A stretch of DNA of 64,000 bases from contig CAMBFZ010000001.1 of NCBI GenBank assembly GCA_945866125.1, forward strand, positions 62,001 through 126,000, written 5' to 3'. The notes under the pieces were generated by a model, which saw nothing but the letters and a program-made list of their open reading frames with translations, made no database searches and was not told the origin of the DNA. Below are positions 10,128 to 19,198 of the stretch, piece by piece. Numbering within the stretch: position 1 is the stretch's first letter; each line of letters opens with the position of its first letter. Origin of the DNA: Bordetella parapertussis (GTDB taxonomy: Bacteria; Pseudomonadota; Gammaproteobacteria; Burkholderiales; Burkholderiaceae_D). Position numbers and translations under genes: made by a program.

Positions 10128-11360
10128 ATGACAAAAGACGCGAAAAATCTGATTGTCGGACTCGACATCGGCACGTCGAAAGTGGTCGCGGTGGTTGCCG
10201 AGATCATGCCCAACGGCCGTCACGAAGTAATCGGTTTGGGTCAGCATGAATCCAAAGGCATTAAAAAAGGCGTGGTCGTCAATATCGAGGCGACCGTCGA
10301 ATCGATACAGCGCGCGCTCGAAGAGGCTGAGCTGATGGCCGACTGTCAGATTCGCACCGTCTGGACCGGCATCGCTGGCAGTCATATTCGCAGTTTTAAT
10401 TCCAGTGGCATGGTCGCCATTCGTGACAAAGAAGTCACTGCTGCCGACGTCGAGCGTGTCATCGAGACCGCCAAGGCCGTCAATATCCCGACTGACCAGC
10501 AGTTGCTGCATACGGTGCCGCAAGAGTTCATGGTCGACAACCAGGAAGACGTGCGCGAGCCTATCGGCATGAGCGGCATTCGCTTAGAGGTCAAGGTGCA
10601 CATCGTGACCGGTGCGGTGTCGGCGGTGCAAAACATTATCAAGTGCGTGCGTCGCTGCGGACTCGAAGTCGCCGACCTGACCTTGCAGCCGATGGCCTCG
10701 GCCGATGCGGTGCTGACAGCGGACGAAAAAGAGCTCGGCGTGGTGTTGGTGGATATCGGCGGTGGTACGACGGACGTGGCGATCTTTACCGAAGGCGCGA
10801 TCCGTCACACTGCAGTCATACCCATTGCGGGCGACCAGATCACGAATGATATTGCGATGGCGCTGCGCACACCCACCGCTGAGGCCGAAGAAATCAAGGT
10901 GCGCTATGGCGCAGCCAAGCAGGTGCTGGCCGACCCCGGTGAATCGTTTGATGTGCCCGGTTTGGGTGACCGCGCTGCGCGTTCGCTGTCCAGACAGGCA
11001 CTCGCCGCCGTTATTGAGCCGCGCGTCGAAGAACTTTTTTCGCTAGTCCATCAAGTGGTACGCGAGTCCGGTTTTGAAGAAGTCCTGTCGTCCGGCATTG
11101 TGCTCACCGGTGGCAGCGCGATGATGCCCGGCATGACGGAGTTGGCAGAAGATATTTTTCTCAAACCGGCGCGGCTGGGTATTCCTGATTACAGCGGGCA
11201 GTTGGCTGATGTCGTCAAGAGTGCCCGCTATGCAACGGTGCTGGGCTTGTTGATGGAAGCAAAGCGTCAGTATTTGCGTGGTCAGGTAGTCAATCGTCAG
11301 GGCGGTTCGGCGAAAGCGGTCTGGCAGCGTATGAAGGAATGGTTTCTCGGTAATTTTTAA
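10128..11360 (+). CDS. ftsA: Cell division protein FtsA
   Basis: FtsA is the actin-like ATPase that anchors FtsZ filaments to the membrane and recruits later division proteins. The 410-residue protein starts its first phosphate-binding loop with VGLDIGTSKVVAVVAE and has the second one at LVDIGGGTTDVAIF. It ends in an amphipathic segment with KAVWQRMKEWFLGNF that fits the membrane-targeting helix. A 46-base gap separates it from ftsQ and about 165 bases separate it from ftsZ, room for separate control of ftsZ. Confidence 0.97.
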   Translation: MTKDAKNLIVGLDIGTSKVVAVVAEIMPNGRHEVIGLGQHESKGIKKGVVVNIEATVESIQRALEEAELMADCQIRTVWTGIAGSHIRSFNSSGMVAIRDKEVTAADVERVIETAKAVNIPTDQQLLHTVPQEFMVDNQEDVREPIGMSGIRLEVKVHIVTGAVSAVQNIIKCVRRCGLEVADLTLQPMASADAVLTADEKELGVVLVDIGGGTTDVAIFTEGAIRHTAVIPIAGDQITNDIAMALRTPTAEAEEIKVRYGAAKQVLADPGESFDVPGLGDRAARSLSRQALAAVIEPRVEELFSLVHQVVRESGFEEVLSSGIVLTGGSAMMPGMTELAEDIFLKPARLGIPDYSGQLADVVKSARYATVLGLLMEAKRQYLRGQVVNRQGGSAKAVWQRMKEWFLGNF

Positions 11361-11406
11361 GCTTTGCCGGGTAGCTTGGGTATCAAATTTGCAGGCTTGA
11401 TCTAAT

Positions 11407-11430
11407 TTTTAGTTTTAGTTTTAGTTTTAG
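11407..11430. repeat. Four tandem TTTTAG hexamers in the ftsA-ftsZ gap
   Basis: Four perfect copies of TTTTAG lie head to tail in the A/T-rich space between ftsA and ftsZ, about 96 bases before the ftsZ ATG. A related TTTTTTAG follows shortly after. The rest of this gap (11361-11525) shows no open frame. The repeat is seen directly; whether it affects ftsZ transcription is unknown. Confidence 0.9.
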
Positions 11431-11525
11431 ATTTATTTTTTAGGTTTAATCTGCAGTTGTTAGTTGCTAGCCGTCACGCCAAGTAATGGCTATTGACTAA
11501 AAACTGCTTCACAAAGGGAGTCATC

Positions 11526-12704
11526 ATGGAAATCACTATGCTGGAAAATACCAAGGGCACCGTTATTAAGGTTGTGGGTGTTGGCGGCGCCGGCGGTAAC
11601 GCGGTGCAGCACATGATCAACAAGGGTGTGTCCGGCGTCGAGTTTATCGTCGCTAATACCGACGCACAGGCTTTGCAAAATTCTAAAGCGCACAACGTGA
11701 TTCAGATCGGCGAGACCGGTCTGGGCGCGGGCATGAAACCGGCACTGGGTCGTCAGTTGGCCGAAGAAACACGCGGCCGTATCGAAGACGCCTTGCGTGG
11801 CGCGCATATGGTGTTTATTGCTGCCGGCATGGGCGGTGGCACCGGTACCGGTGCTGCACCGATCGTGGCGCAAGTGGCCAAAGAGATGGGCGCGCTGACG
11901 GTGGCGGTGGTCTCCAAGCCTTTTTCGTACGAAGGCCAAAAGTGCATGGATATCGCCAACGAAGGCCTGGAAGAATTGAGCCAGCACGTGGATTCGCTGA
12001 TCGTGATTTTGAACGAAAAGCTTGAAGATATTTACGAAGATGACAGCATGATGGAATGGCTGCAACACGCTGATGATGTGTTGAACAACGCTGTTGCTGG
12101 CATTGCCGAGATTATCAATGTGCCGGGTCACATTAATGTCGACTTTAATGATGTCAAGACCATCATGGGTGAGCAGGGCAAAGCGATGATGGGTACAGCA
12201 GTGGCCTCTGGTGTGGACCGTGCGCGCATCGCTGCCGAGCAGGCAGTGGCCTCACCTTTGCTCGACGGTGTTGATCTGTCGGGTGCGCGTGGTGTGCTGG
12301 TTAATGTGACGGCAAGCCGTTCGCTCAAAGGTAAAGAGATCAAGGAAGTCATGGCAACCGTGCGTGCGTTTGCGGCGCAAGATGCGTCGATCGCGCAAGG
12401 CATTGCGTACGATGAAGCGATGGGCGATGAGATCCGCGTGACGGTGGTCGCCACCGGCCTGGGTCGCGCGCGCAAGCCGCACATAGTAAATACGCCGATG
12501 CCTAAACTCAGAACCGGGACGTACGATAGCGAGCCGGTGTCGGCAGCCGGATCGATGGAGTCCGGTGGCGGTCAGCCATTCGAAGCGATTCGCACCCCTG
12601 CGGTGTGGCGCCGCGAGTCGGCCTCGGAGACGGTGCGTGCCATGGAGCGCAACGGAACCGAGACCTACGACATCCCCGCTTTCCTGCGTCGTCAGGCAGA
12701 CTGA
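11526..12704 (+). CDS. ftsZ: Cell division GTPase FtsZ
   Basis: FtsZ is the tubulin-like GTPase that forms the Z ring. I chose the ATG at 11526 because an AAAGGGAG ribosome binding site lies just before it; the frame is open to 11493 but has no such site there. The 392-residue protein has the N-terminal GVGGAGGNAV loop, the tubulin signature GGGTGTG at residues 103-109, and ends with the conserved tail YDIPAFLRRQAD that binds FtsA and other partners. The linker between the GTPase core and the tail is moderate in length. The gene closes the dcw cluster and is followed by a strong terminator. Confidence 0.98.
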   Translation: MEITMLENTKGTVIKVVGVGGAGGNAVQHMINKGVSGVEFIVANTDAQALQNSKAHNVIQIGETGLGAGMKPALGRQLAEETRGRIEDALRGAHMVFIAAGMGGGTGTGAAPIVAQVAKEMGALTVAVVSKPFSYEGQKCMDIANEGLEELSQHVDSLIVILNEKLEDIYEDDSMMEWLQHADDVLNNAVAGIAEIINVPGHINVDFNDVKTIMGEQGKAMMGTAVASGVDRARIAAEQAVASPLLDGVDLSGARGVLVNVTASRSLKGKEIKEVMATVRAFAAQDASIAQGIAYDEAMGDEIRVTVVATGLGRARKPHIVNTPMPKLRTGTYDSEPVSAAGSMESGGGQPFEAIRTPAVWRRESASETVRAMERNGTETYDIPAFLRRQAD

Positions 12705-12743
12705 TCCTGCAGAAATCTGGCGGGCACGGCATACTGCGTGCTG

Positions 12744-12770
12744 AAAACCGCGCCGATCCGGCGCGGTTTT
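12744..12770. terminator. Intrinsic terminator after ftsZ
   Basis: A perfect 12-base-pair inverted repeat (AAAACCGCGCCG and CGGCGCGGTTTT) with a three-base loop ends in a T tract. It lies 40 bases after the ftsZ stop, so it probably ends the dcw transcript. Confidence 0.9.
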
Positions 12771-12848
12771 CATGCGCACTGTCTTTAGCAGTGTTTTTTG
12801 TGCCGATTATTTCTGCGGCTTTTGCCATTAACAACAAGGAAACTCCCT

Positions 12849-13352
12849 ATGACGATCAAAGTTGGTGACCATCTGCCTGAAGGCAAGCTGGCCGAATTCA
12901 TTGAAACCGAGACCGCCGGCTGCACGCTCGGACCGAACACGTTTTCTGTTGCCGACCTGACCAAGGGCAAGACCATTGCCATTTTTGGTTTGCCTGGCGC
13001 CTTTACGCCAACCTGCTCGGCGCAGCACGTGCCCGGCTATATTCAGCACGCCAAAGCATTGCATGCCAAAGGCGTCGATGAGATCTGGTGCATTTCGGTC
13101 AATGACGCTTTCGTGATGGGCGCCTGGGGTCGTGAACTGCATGCGACCGGTGTGGTGCGCATGATGGGCGACGGCAACGCCGATTTCAGCAAAGCCCTGG
13201 GCTTGTCGGCTGATTTTTCTGCCTATGGGATGGGCACACGTTCGCAGCGTTATTCGATGCTGGTCAAAGATGGCGTCGTGGCGCAATTGCATGTGGAAGC
13301 GGCGGGCAAGTTTGAGGTGTCTAACGCTGAGACGATGTTGGCGCAACTGTAA
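12849..13352 (+). CDS. Peroxiredoxin, Prx5/AhpC-TSA family
   Basis: This thiol peroxidase should reduce hydrogen peroxide and alkyl hydroperoxides in the cytoplasm. The ATG at 12849 has an AAGGA site just upstream; the frame is open to 12798 but with no better start. The 167-residue protein carries the Prx signature PGAFTPTC (residues 49-56) with the peroxidatic cysteine at 56. The motif and length match the Prx5 subfamily, whose bacterial members often use glutathione or glutaredoxin as reductant. It stands between terminators, so it is probably transcribed alone. Confidence 0.93.
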   Translation: MTIKVGDHLPEGKLAEFIETETAGCTLGPNTFSVADLTKGKTIAIFGLPGAFTPTCSAQHVPGYIQHAKALHAKGVDEIWCISVNDAFVMGAWGRELHATGVVRMMGDGNADFSKALGLSADFSAYGMGTRSQRYSMLVKDGVVAQLHVEAAGKFEVSNAETMLAQL

Positions 13353-13376
13353 GTCGGCTTTGCTACCGTAAAAAAA

Positions 13377-13402
13377 GACGCCCGGCGTTGGTTTCGGGCG
13401 TC
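13377..13402. terminator. Hairpin between the peroxiredoxin gene and lpxC
   Basis: GACGCCCG and CGGGCGTC form an eight-base-pair stem with a ten-base loop, 24 bases after the peroxiredoxin stop. On the plus strand the bases that follow are TCTC rather than a pure T run; the A run lies on the 5' side. It is a plausible but not ideal terminator. Confidence 0.6.
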
Positions 13403-13431
13403 TCTCACTGACCGGCAGGCCACCATCGATC

Positions 13432-14367
13432 ATGATCAGACAACGCACTATCGAACAAGCGATCACCACCACCGGCGTGGGCCTGCATTGTGGCACGCGG
13501 GTCGAGTTGAGCCTGCGTCCGGCGGCGGTCGATACGGGCATTGTGTTTCGTCGGGTTGATCTTGATCCGGTGGTCGAATTGCCGGCATCGGCCTTGGGCG
13601 TAGGGGACACGCGCATGGCATCAGTGCTCGAAAAAGATGGCGTGCGGGTGTCAACGGTAGAGCACTTGCTGTCGGCGTGCGCTGGATTGGGTATCGATAA
13701 TCTGATCGTCGATTTGACGGCAGAAGAAATTCCAATCATGGATGGCTCGGCCGCTTCGTTTGTGTTTTTGTTGCAGCAGGCCGGTCGCATCGAGCAAGAC
13801 GCGCTGAAAAAATTCATCCGTGTGCTGCGGCCCATCGAGGTACGCGAGGGCAGCGGTGCGCAGGAAAAATGGGCGCGACTTGAGCCTTGCCATGGCTTCC
13901 GGCTGAAGTTTTTTATTGAATTCAATCACCCTGCCATTGATGGCAGCGGTCAGCATGCCGAGGTGGATTTAAGCCTTGATTCGTATATTCAGGAAATAGC
14001 CCGGGCACGCACCTTTGGTTTTATGCAGGACGTCGAGACCTTGCGTGGCATGGGTTTGGCGCGCGGCGGCTCACTCGAAAACGCCATCGTGATGGACGAG
14101 TTCCGGATTTTGAATGCCGGTGGTCTGCGCTACAAAAACGAATTTGTCCGGCATAAGATTTTGGATGCGATGGGCGACTTGTACCTGATCGGTCATCCGC
14201 TACTGGCCAGCTACAGCGCGCACAAAGCCGGGCATGCGATGAACAACAAGCTCTTGCGTGCCTTGTTAGCTGCCCCAGACGCCTATGAGATCGTGCATTT
14301 TGAGTCGGTGGCAGCGGCGCCGGCGGCCTATGCGAGTCAGCTTGATGAAGAATGGGCGGCGGTTTAA
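13432..14367 (+). CDS. lpxC: UDP-3-O-acyl-N-acetylglucosamine deacetylase LpxC
   Basis: LpxC is the zinc amidase that makes the committed step of lipid A synthesis in the cytoplasm. The 311-residue protein has the family's zinc ligands in place: the histidine in VEHLLSA (residue 78), and HKILD at 241-245. HKAGH near residues 264-268 supplies the catalytic histidine region. Location after ftsZ is common in proteobacteria. Its last four bases overlap the 3' end of the opposite-strand DciA-like gene. Confidence 0.97.
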   Translation: MIRQRTIEQAITTTGVGLHCGTRVELSLRPAAVDTGIVFRRVDLDPVVELPASALGVGDTRMASVLEKDGVRVSTVEHLLSACAGLGIDNLIVDLTAEEIPIMDGSAASFVFLLQQAGRIEQDALKKFIRVLRPIEVREGSGAQEKWARLEPCHGFRLKFFIEFNHPAIDGSGQHAEVDLSLDSYIQEIARARTFGFMQDVETLRGMGLARGGSLENAIVMDEFRILNAGGLRYKNEFVRHKILDAMGDLYLIGHPLLASYSAHKAGHAMNNKLLRALLAAPDAYEIVHFESVAAAPAAYASQLDEEWAAV

Positions 14368-14861
14368 GTCTGCTTACCGGTCCGTTTTGCGACCAGATTA
14401 CGAATAGCCTGTTTTAATGCATCGTTGCGCGGATGCGCCGCGATCGTTTTGTCGAGCGCATCAAAGGACGCCACTGCGCCACCCGGTAAAGCCAGATTGC
14501 GCGTGGGTCTGGGCAGAACCGGTGCGATGACTTTAATTTTTAATTTGATATCACTAATCTGCCAACCCTTCTCACGTAAGCCTGCTTGCAATTTTGGTAA
14601 AAGTTGTTTGATACGGGTCGCCAGCGCCGCGTTCGGCACGGCAATGTGCAGCTGTTCATCAGTGAGTTGCAGCACCATGCAGCTGGCAAACTGCACCGGC
14701 ATCAGAGCCAGACAGTCCTGCTGCAGACGCCCCAGACGAGCCGCGTTGGGCAGAAGGGCCGCCAATTGCTCGTGCGCTTGCAGGAAATCGGCCGCACCCC
14801 GCGTGGTTGGGCGCTGGCCGGCTTTTCGTGCGGGTGTGAATGACGCGGGTAATTTCGACAT
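14364..14861 (-). CDS. DciA-like protein, DUF721 family
   Basis: The 165-residue protein belongs to the DUF721 family, whose members include DciA, the replicative-helicase partner that loads DnaB in bacteria lacking DnaC. The recognisable part is the domain with LQQDCLALMPVQFA and the segment LHIAVPNAALATRIKQLLPKL near the middle; the C-terminus is basic and less ordered. It is convergent with lpxC, overlapping by four bases, and divergent from secA, the usual setting for this gene in betaproteobacteria. Function in this organism is inferred from the family only. Confidence 0.82.
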   Translation of the reverse strand: MSKLPASFTPARKAGQRPTTRGAADFLQAHEQLAALLPNAARLGRLQQDCLALMPVQFASCMVLQLTDEQLHIAVPNAALATRIKQLLPKLQAGLREKGWQISDIKLKIKVIAPVLPRPTRNLALPGGAVASFDALDKTIAAHPRNDALKQAIRNLVAKRTGKQT

Positions 14862-14916
14862 AAGGCCACATTAACATAGGGCAGCGGCGAGCTAAAAGGG
14901 GGCTGCAGACGGGGAC

Positions 14917-14943
14917 TTGTTAAAAAGTCCTGCATGTTAGAAT
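14917..14943 (+). promoter_or_regulatory. Candidate sigma-70 promoter for secA
   Basis: TTGTTA and TAGAAT are separated by 15 bases, a short spacer, about 90 bases before the secA ATG. Both hexamers are close to consensus, but the spacer length makes this a moderate prediction. Confidence 0.45.
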
Positions 14944-15033
14944 CTCGCCTTTGGCAAAATAGGCTTCCCCAGGGTGGTTCGCCCTACATTGTGGGAGTTA
15001 GTGACGCCCTTCCTTTTTTAGCCCCATCCAAGC

Positions 15034-17808
15034 ATGTCTTTACTGACTCAAATTTTCGGCAGCCGCAACCAGCGCCTGCTCAAGAAACTGCAAAAAAACG
15101 TTCGCGACATTAATGCGCTCGAAGCGACGCTCGAAGCGCTGTCTGACGACGCACTGAAAGCCAAGACGGCCGAATTCCGCACTCGCATTGCGGCCGGTGC
15201 CAGCGCCGATGATCTGCTTGTTGAGGCCTTTGCGGTCTGCCGCGAGGCGAGCAAGCGGGTGCTCAAGATGCGTCACTTTGATGTGCAGCTTGTGGGTGGC
15301 ATGGTGCTGCATCAAGGCAAAATTGCCGAGATGGGTACCGGCGAAGGCAAGACGCTGATGTCGACGCTGCCGGCTTACCTCAATGCGCTTACCGGCAAGG
15401 GCGTTCACGTGGTCACGGTGAACGATTATCTCGCCCAGCGCGACGCCGAATGGATGGGGCGGCTCTACAGCTGGTTAGGACTCACTACCGGCATCAACTT
15501 GTCGCAGGCTGATCACGATACTAAGCAGCAGGCGTATGCGGCCGATATTACCTATGGCACTAACAATGAATTTGGATTCGATTATCTGCGCGACAACATG
15601 GTGTACGAAGCGCGCGAGCGGGTGCAGCGCGGGTTGTCGTTTGCCATCGTCGATGAAGTGGATTCGATCCTGATTGATGAGGCGCGCACGCCGCTGATCA
15701 TCTCGGGTCAGGCCGAAGATCACACCGAGATGTATCGCAAGATCAATGCGGTGCCGCCTATGCTGAGCTTGCAAATCGGTGAAGAAACGCCGGACGGGAA
15801 AGGGCGCGTTGAGGTGCCGGGCGATTACACCCGCGACGAAAAAGCCAATACGGTGTTGTTGACCGAAGCTGGCCACGAAAAGGCCGAGCAAATTTTGACC
15901 ACGCTCGGTGTATTGGCCGAAGGCGCGTCGCTCTACGATGCCGCCAACATCACCCTGATTCATCATTTGTACGCGGCGCTGCGTGCGCATACGCTGTTTC
16001 ATAAAGATCAGCAGTACGTGGTGCAAAACGGTGAAGTCATCATCGTGGATGAGTTCACTGGTCGTCTGATGTCAGGGCGCCGTTGGTCGGATGGCCTGCA
16101 TCAGGCGGTCGAAGCCAAGGAAGGCGTGCGCATTCAAAACGAGAACCAGACACTGGCCTCGATTACCTTCCAAAATTATTTCCGCATGTACGGCAAGCTC
16201 TCCGGCATGACCGGTACGGCCGACACTGAGGCGTACGAATTTCAGGAAATTTACGGTCTTGAGACGGTCGTGATTCCGCCGAATCGCCCGAGCCAGCGCC
16301 AGGACAAGCAGGATCAGGTATTCAAGAACGCGCCTGGTAAGGTCAATGCGGTTGTGGCTGATATTCGCGATTGCTATAGCCGTGGTCAGCCGGTGTTGGT
16401 GGGTACCACCTCGATTGAAAGCTCCGAGCAGCTTTCGGCGATTTTGACCGAAGCTAAATTGCCGCACAACGTGCTCAACGCCAAGCAGCACGCGCGCGAA
16501 GCCGAGATTATTGCGCAGGCTGGCCGTCCGCAGATGATCACGATTGCGACCAACATGGCTGGTCGTGGTACCGACATTGTGTTGGGTGGCAATGTCGAGC
16601 GTCAGATTCAGCTGATCGAAGCCGACACCAGCATTGCCGAAGAAGGCAAAGCGGCCAGCGCACAAACATTGCGCGACGAATGGCAGTCGTTGCACGATCA
16701 GGTGGTGGCCGCGGGCGGCTTGCACATCATTGGTACCGAGCGGCATGAGTCGCGTCGTATCGATAACCAATTGCGTGGTCGCTCCGGTCGTCAGGGCGAT
16801 CCTGGCTCGTCCCGTTTTTATCTGTCGCTGGATGATTCGCTGCTGCGCATTTTTGCGGGTGACCGCGTACGCGCGGTGATGGAGCGGCTGAAAATGCCGG
16901 AAGACGAACCGATTGAAGCGGGCATCGTGTCTCGTTCCATTGAGTCGGCGCAGCGCAAGGTCGAAGCGCGCAATTTTGATATCCGCAAGCAGTTGCTTGA
17001 GTACGATGATGTGGCCAATGACCAGCGTAAGGTCATCTACAGTCAGCGCAATGAGCTGCTCGAATCGGCCGACATGGTCGAGATGAGTTTGTCCTTGCGT
17101 AAGGGTGTGTTCACGGAGTTGTTCCACACCCACGTGCCGCCGGAGTCGATGGAAGAGCAGTGGGATATCTCGGCGCTACAAATGGCGTTGGCCAATGAAT
17201 GGATGGTGGACATACCTCTGGTCGACATGCTTAAGGCCGAGCCGGATTTGTCCGAAGAAGAGTTGCTTGAGCGGGTGCTGAAGGCCGCCGATGCGGTGTA
17301 TGAAGCCAAGGTGGCGCTGATTGGTCGGGAATCGTTTGGCAGTTTTGAGCGTAGCGTGATGTTGCAGAGTATCGATACCCACTGGCGTGAGCATCTGGCG
17401 GCGCTTGACCATCTGCGCCAGGGCATTCATCTGCGGGGTTACGCGCAAAAAAATCCGAAGCAAGAATATAAGCGCGAAGCCTTTGAGCTGTTCTCTCAAA
17501 TGCTCGATCTTATCCGCAATGATGTCGTGCGCATCGTAATGACGGTGCACGTGCAGTCGCAGCAGGAAATCGAACTCGCTGAGCAGCAGCTCGCGCAGGC
17601 GCATGTCGAGAACCTTAATTACCAACACGCTGACTTTGATCCGTCGCTGGCGCCAGAAGAATTGCTCGCGCCGGCTGCGCCACCAAAGCAGCCGGAGGCA
17701 CCGTTGACGCAGGCGATGGCCAATGCAATGGCTAAGGCGGGACGCAATGATCCTTGTCCTTGTGGCAGCGGAAAAAAATACAAGCAGTGTCACGGCAAGT
17801 TGGCTTAA
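15034..17808 (+). CDS. secA: Preprotein translocase ATPase SecA
   Basis: SecA is the motor ATPase that pushes unfolded preproteins through SecYEG. The 924-residue protein has the Walker A motif GTGEGKT at residues 101-107, the DEAD-like VDEVDSILIDEA segment, and the second helicase domain with TNMAGRGTDIVLGG and ESRRIDNQLRGRSGRQGDPG. It ends with a cysteine-rich zinc motif (DPCPCGSGKKYKQCHG) that binds SecB and phospholipid. Length and domain order are complete. The gene is transcribed away from the DciA-like gene, and no SecM-like arrest peptide is seen upstream. Confidence 0.98.
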   Translation: MSLLTQIFGSRNQRLLKKLQKNVRDINALEATLEALSDDALKAKTAEFRTRIAAGASADDLLVEAFAVCREASKRVLKMRHFDVQLVGGMVLHQGKIAEMGTGEGKTLMSTLPAYLNALTGKGVHVVTVNDYLAQRDAEWMGRLYSWLGLTTGINLSQADHDTKQQAYAADITYGTNNEFGFDYLRDNMVYEARERVQRGLSFAIVDEVDSILIDEARTPLIISGQAEDHTEMYRKINAVPPMLSLQIGEETPDGKGRVEVPGDYTRDEKANTVLLTEAGHEKAEQILTTLGVLAEGASLYDAANITLIHHLYAALRAHTLFHKDQQYVVQNGEVIIVDEFTGRLMSGRRWSDGLHQAVEAKEGVRIQNENQTLASITFQNYFRMYGKLSGMTGTADTEAYEFQEIYGLETVVIPPNRPSQRQDKQDQVFKNAPGKVNAVVADIRDCYSRGQPVLVGTTSIESSEQLSAILTEAKLPHNVLNAKQHAREAEIIAQAGRPQMITIATNMAGRGTDIVLGGNVERQIQLIEADTSIAEEGKAASAQTLRDEWQSLHDQVVAAGGLHIIGTERHESRRIDNQLRGRSGRQGDPGSSRFYLSLDDSLLRIFAGDRVRAVMERLKMPEDEPIEAGIVSRSIESAQRKVEARNFDIRKQLLEYDDVANDQRKVIYSQRNELLESADMVEMSLSLRKGVFTELFHTHVPPESMEEQWDISALQMALANEWMVDIPLVDMLKAEPDLSEEELLERVLKAADAVYEAKVALIGRESFGSFERSVMLQSIDTHWREHLAALDHLRQGIHLRGYAQKNPKQEYKREAFELFSQMLDLIRNDVVRIVMTVHVQSQQEIELAEQQLAQAHVENLNYQHADFDPSLAPEELLAPAAPPKQPEAPLTQAMANAMAKAGRNDPCPCGSGKKYKQCHGKLA

Positions 17809-17955
17809 GCGCCAAAAAAATCAGGGTGTGCAGCGAAAGCCACTGCGCCCCCGGCCTGCGTCGGGGTGCGCTTGGTGTTTGGCTTGGCGCGCAGCCCGCA
17901 GGTATAAAGCCAGGCTCGCCAGAGTCTTTCTTATTTCAACCGCACACCTTTATTC

Positions 17956-19182
17956 ATGGCCGTTAATTCTCCTCTTCCCGTCGCAAGCGAACTTACCCCG
18001 GTTGCTGGCATTGAACTCGGCTTCGCCGAAGCCGGTATCAAAAAGCCCCATCGCAAAGACCTGCTCGTGTTGAAGCTCGCTTCCACTGCGACCGTCGCCG
18101 GTGTCTTTACCACCAACCGTTTTTGCGCTGCGCCTGTGCAGATCGCCAAGGCGCATTTGGCCAGTGGCAAAGCGATCAAGGCGCTTGTCATTAATACCGG
18201 TAACGCCAACGCCGGTACCGGCGAGACCGGACTGGCGCATGCGCAGGCGAGCTGCGAGGCGCTGGCGCGATTGCTGGAATGTGAGCCCAGCCAGATTTTG
18301 CCGTTTTCAACGGGCGTCATTCTCGAGCCCTTGCCGGTGGATAAAATTGTCGCCGGCTTGCCGGCCGCACTGGCTAATCTGCGCGCCGACAACTGGTTCA
18401 ATGCCGCCGAAGCAATCATGACCACCGACACTCAGCCCAAGGCGGCGTCGAAGACCGTCGTCATCGGCGGTAAAAGCGTGACGCTGACCGGCATCTCGAA
18501 GGGCGCCGGCATGATCAAGCCCAATATGGCCACCATGCTCGGCTTTGTCGCCTGCGACGCTTGCATCGCGCAACCTGCGTTGGAAGCGATGGTTAGGCAG
18601 GCCGCAGATGCCTCGTTTAATTGCATCACCATCGATGGCGATACCTCAACCAATGATTCTTTCATGCTGATGGCCACCGGCGCCGGTGCGCTGCAGATCG
18701 ATGACACCACCTCGCCCGAGTACGCCGCGCTGGCCGAGGCCGTCACCGCCCTGTCGCAGCAGCTTGCGCAGAGCATCGTGCGGGATGGCGAAGGCGCGAC
18801 TAAGTTCATTACGGTCAAGGTCGAGCAAGGCCGGGATGGTGCCGAGTGCCGCAAGATCGCTTATGCGATTGCGCATTCGCCGTTGGTCAAGACCGCATTT
18901 TTTGCGTCCGATCCCAACCTGGGCCGCATCCTCGCCGCCATTGGTTACGCGGGCGTGGACGATCTGGATGTCGCCAAACTGGATTTGTACCTTGATGATG
19001 TTTGGGTGGCGCGGCACGGTGGGCGCCATCCTGACTACCGTGAACAAGACGGGCAACGGGTGATGCAGCAAAGCGAGATCACGGTGCGTGTGACCCTCGC
19101 ACGCGGCACTGCCGCTGCCACGATCTGGACTTGTGATTTGTCGCATGAGTATGTGACGATTAACGCAGACTACCGCTCTTGA
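17956..19182 (+). CDS. argJ: Bifunctional ornithine acetyltransferase / N-acetylglutamate synthase ArgJ
   Basis: ArgJ recycles the acetyl group between N-acetylornithine and glutamate in the cyclic arginine pathway. The 408-residue precursor has the self-cleavage site in GMIKPNMATML, where the chain is cut before Thr193 to give alpha and beta subunits, with that threonine as nucleophile. The upstream 147-base gap holds no gene. argC lies about 20 kb further on in the same window, so arginine genes are scattered here as in other betaproteobacteria. Confidence 0.96.
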   Translation: MAVNSPLPVASELTPVAGIELGFAEAGIKKPHRKDLLVLKLASTATVAGVFTTNRFCAAPVQIAKAHLASGKAIKALVINTGNANAGTGETGLAHAQASCEALARLLECEPSQILPFSTGVILEPLPVDKIVAGLPAALANLRADNWFNAAEAIMTTDTQPKAASKTVVIGGKSVTLTGISKGAGMIKPNMATMLGFVACDACIAQPALEAMVRQAADASFNCITIDGDTSTNDSFMLMATGAGALQIDDTTSPEYAALAEAVTALSQQLAQSIVRDGEGATKFITVKVEQGRDGAECRKIAYAIAHSPLVKTAFFASDPNLGRILAAIGYAGVDDLDVAKLDLYLDDVWVARHGGRHPDYREQDGQRVMQQSEITVRVTLARGTAAATIWTCDLSHEYVTINADYRS

Positions 19183-19198
19183 ATTCATCTGGATCGCT

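Noticed and set aside
12828..13925. A 365-codon minus-strand frame across the peroxiredoxin gene and lpxC
   Set aside because: It spans a hairpin and two well-supported genes on the other strand.
16072..17133. A 353-codon open frame on the minus strand inside secA
   Set aside because: It lies opposite conserved secA sequence, has no recognisable domain and is explained by codon bias of the real gene.
17809..17955. A terminator or arrest-peptide gene after secA
   Set aside because: The partial stems here are short and no T run follows; no small frame with a ribosome binding site is present.
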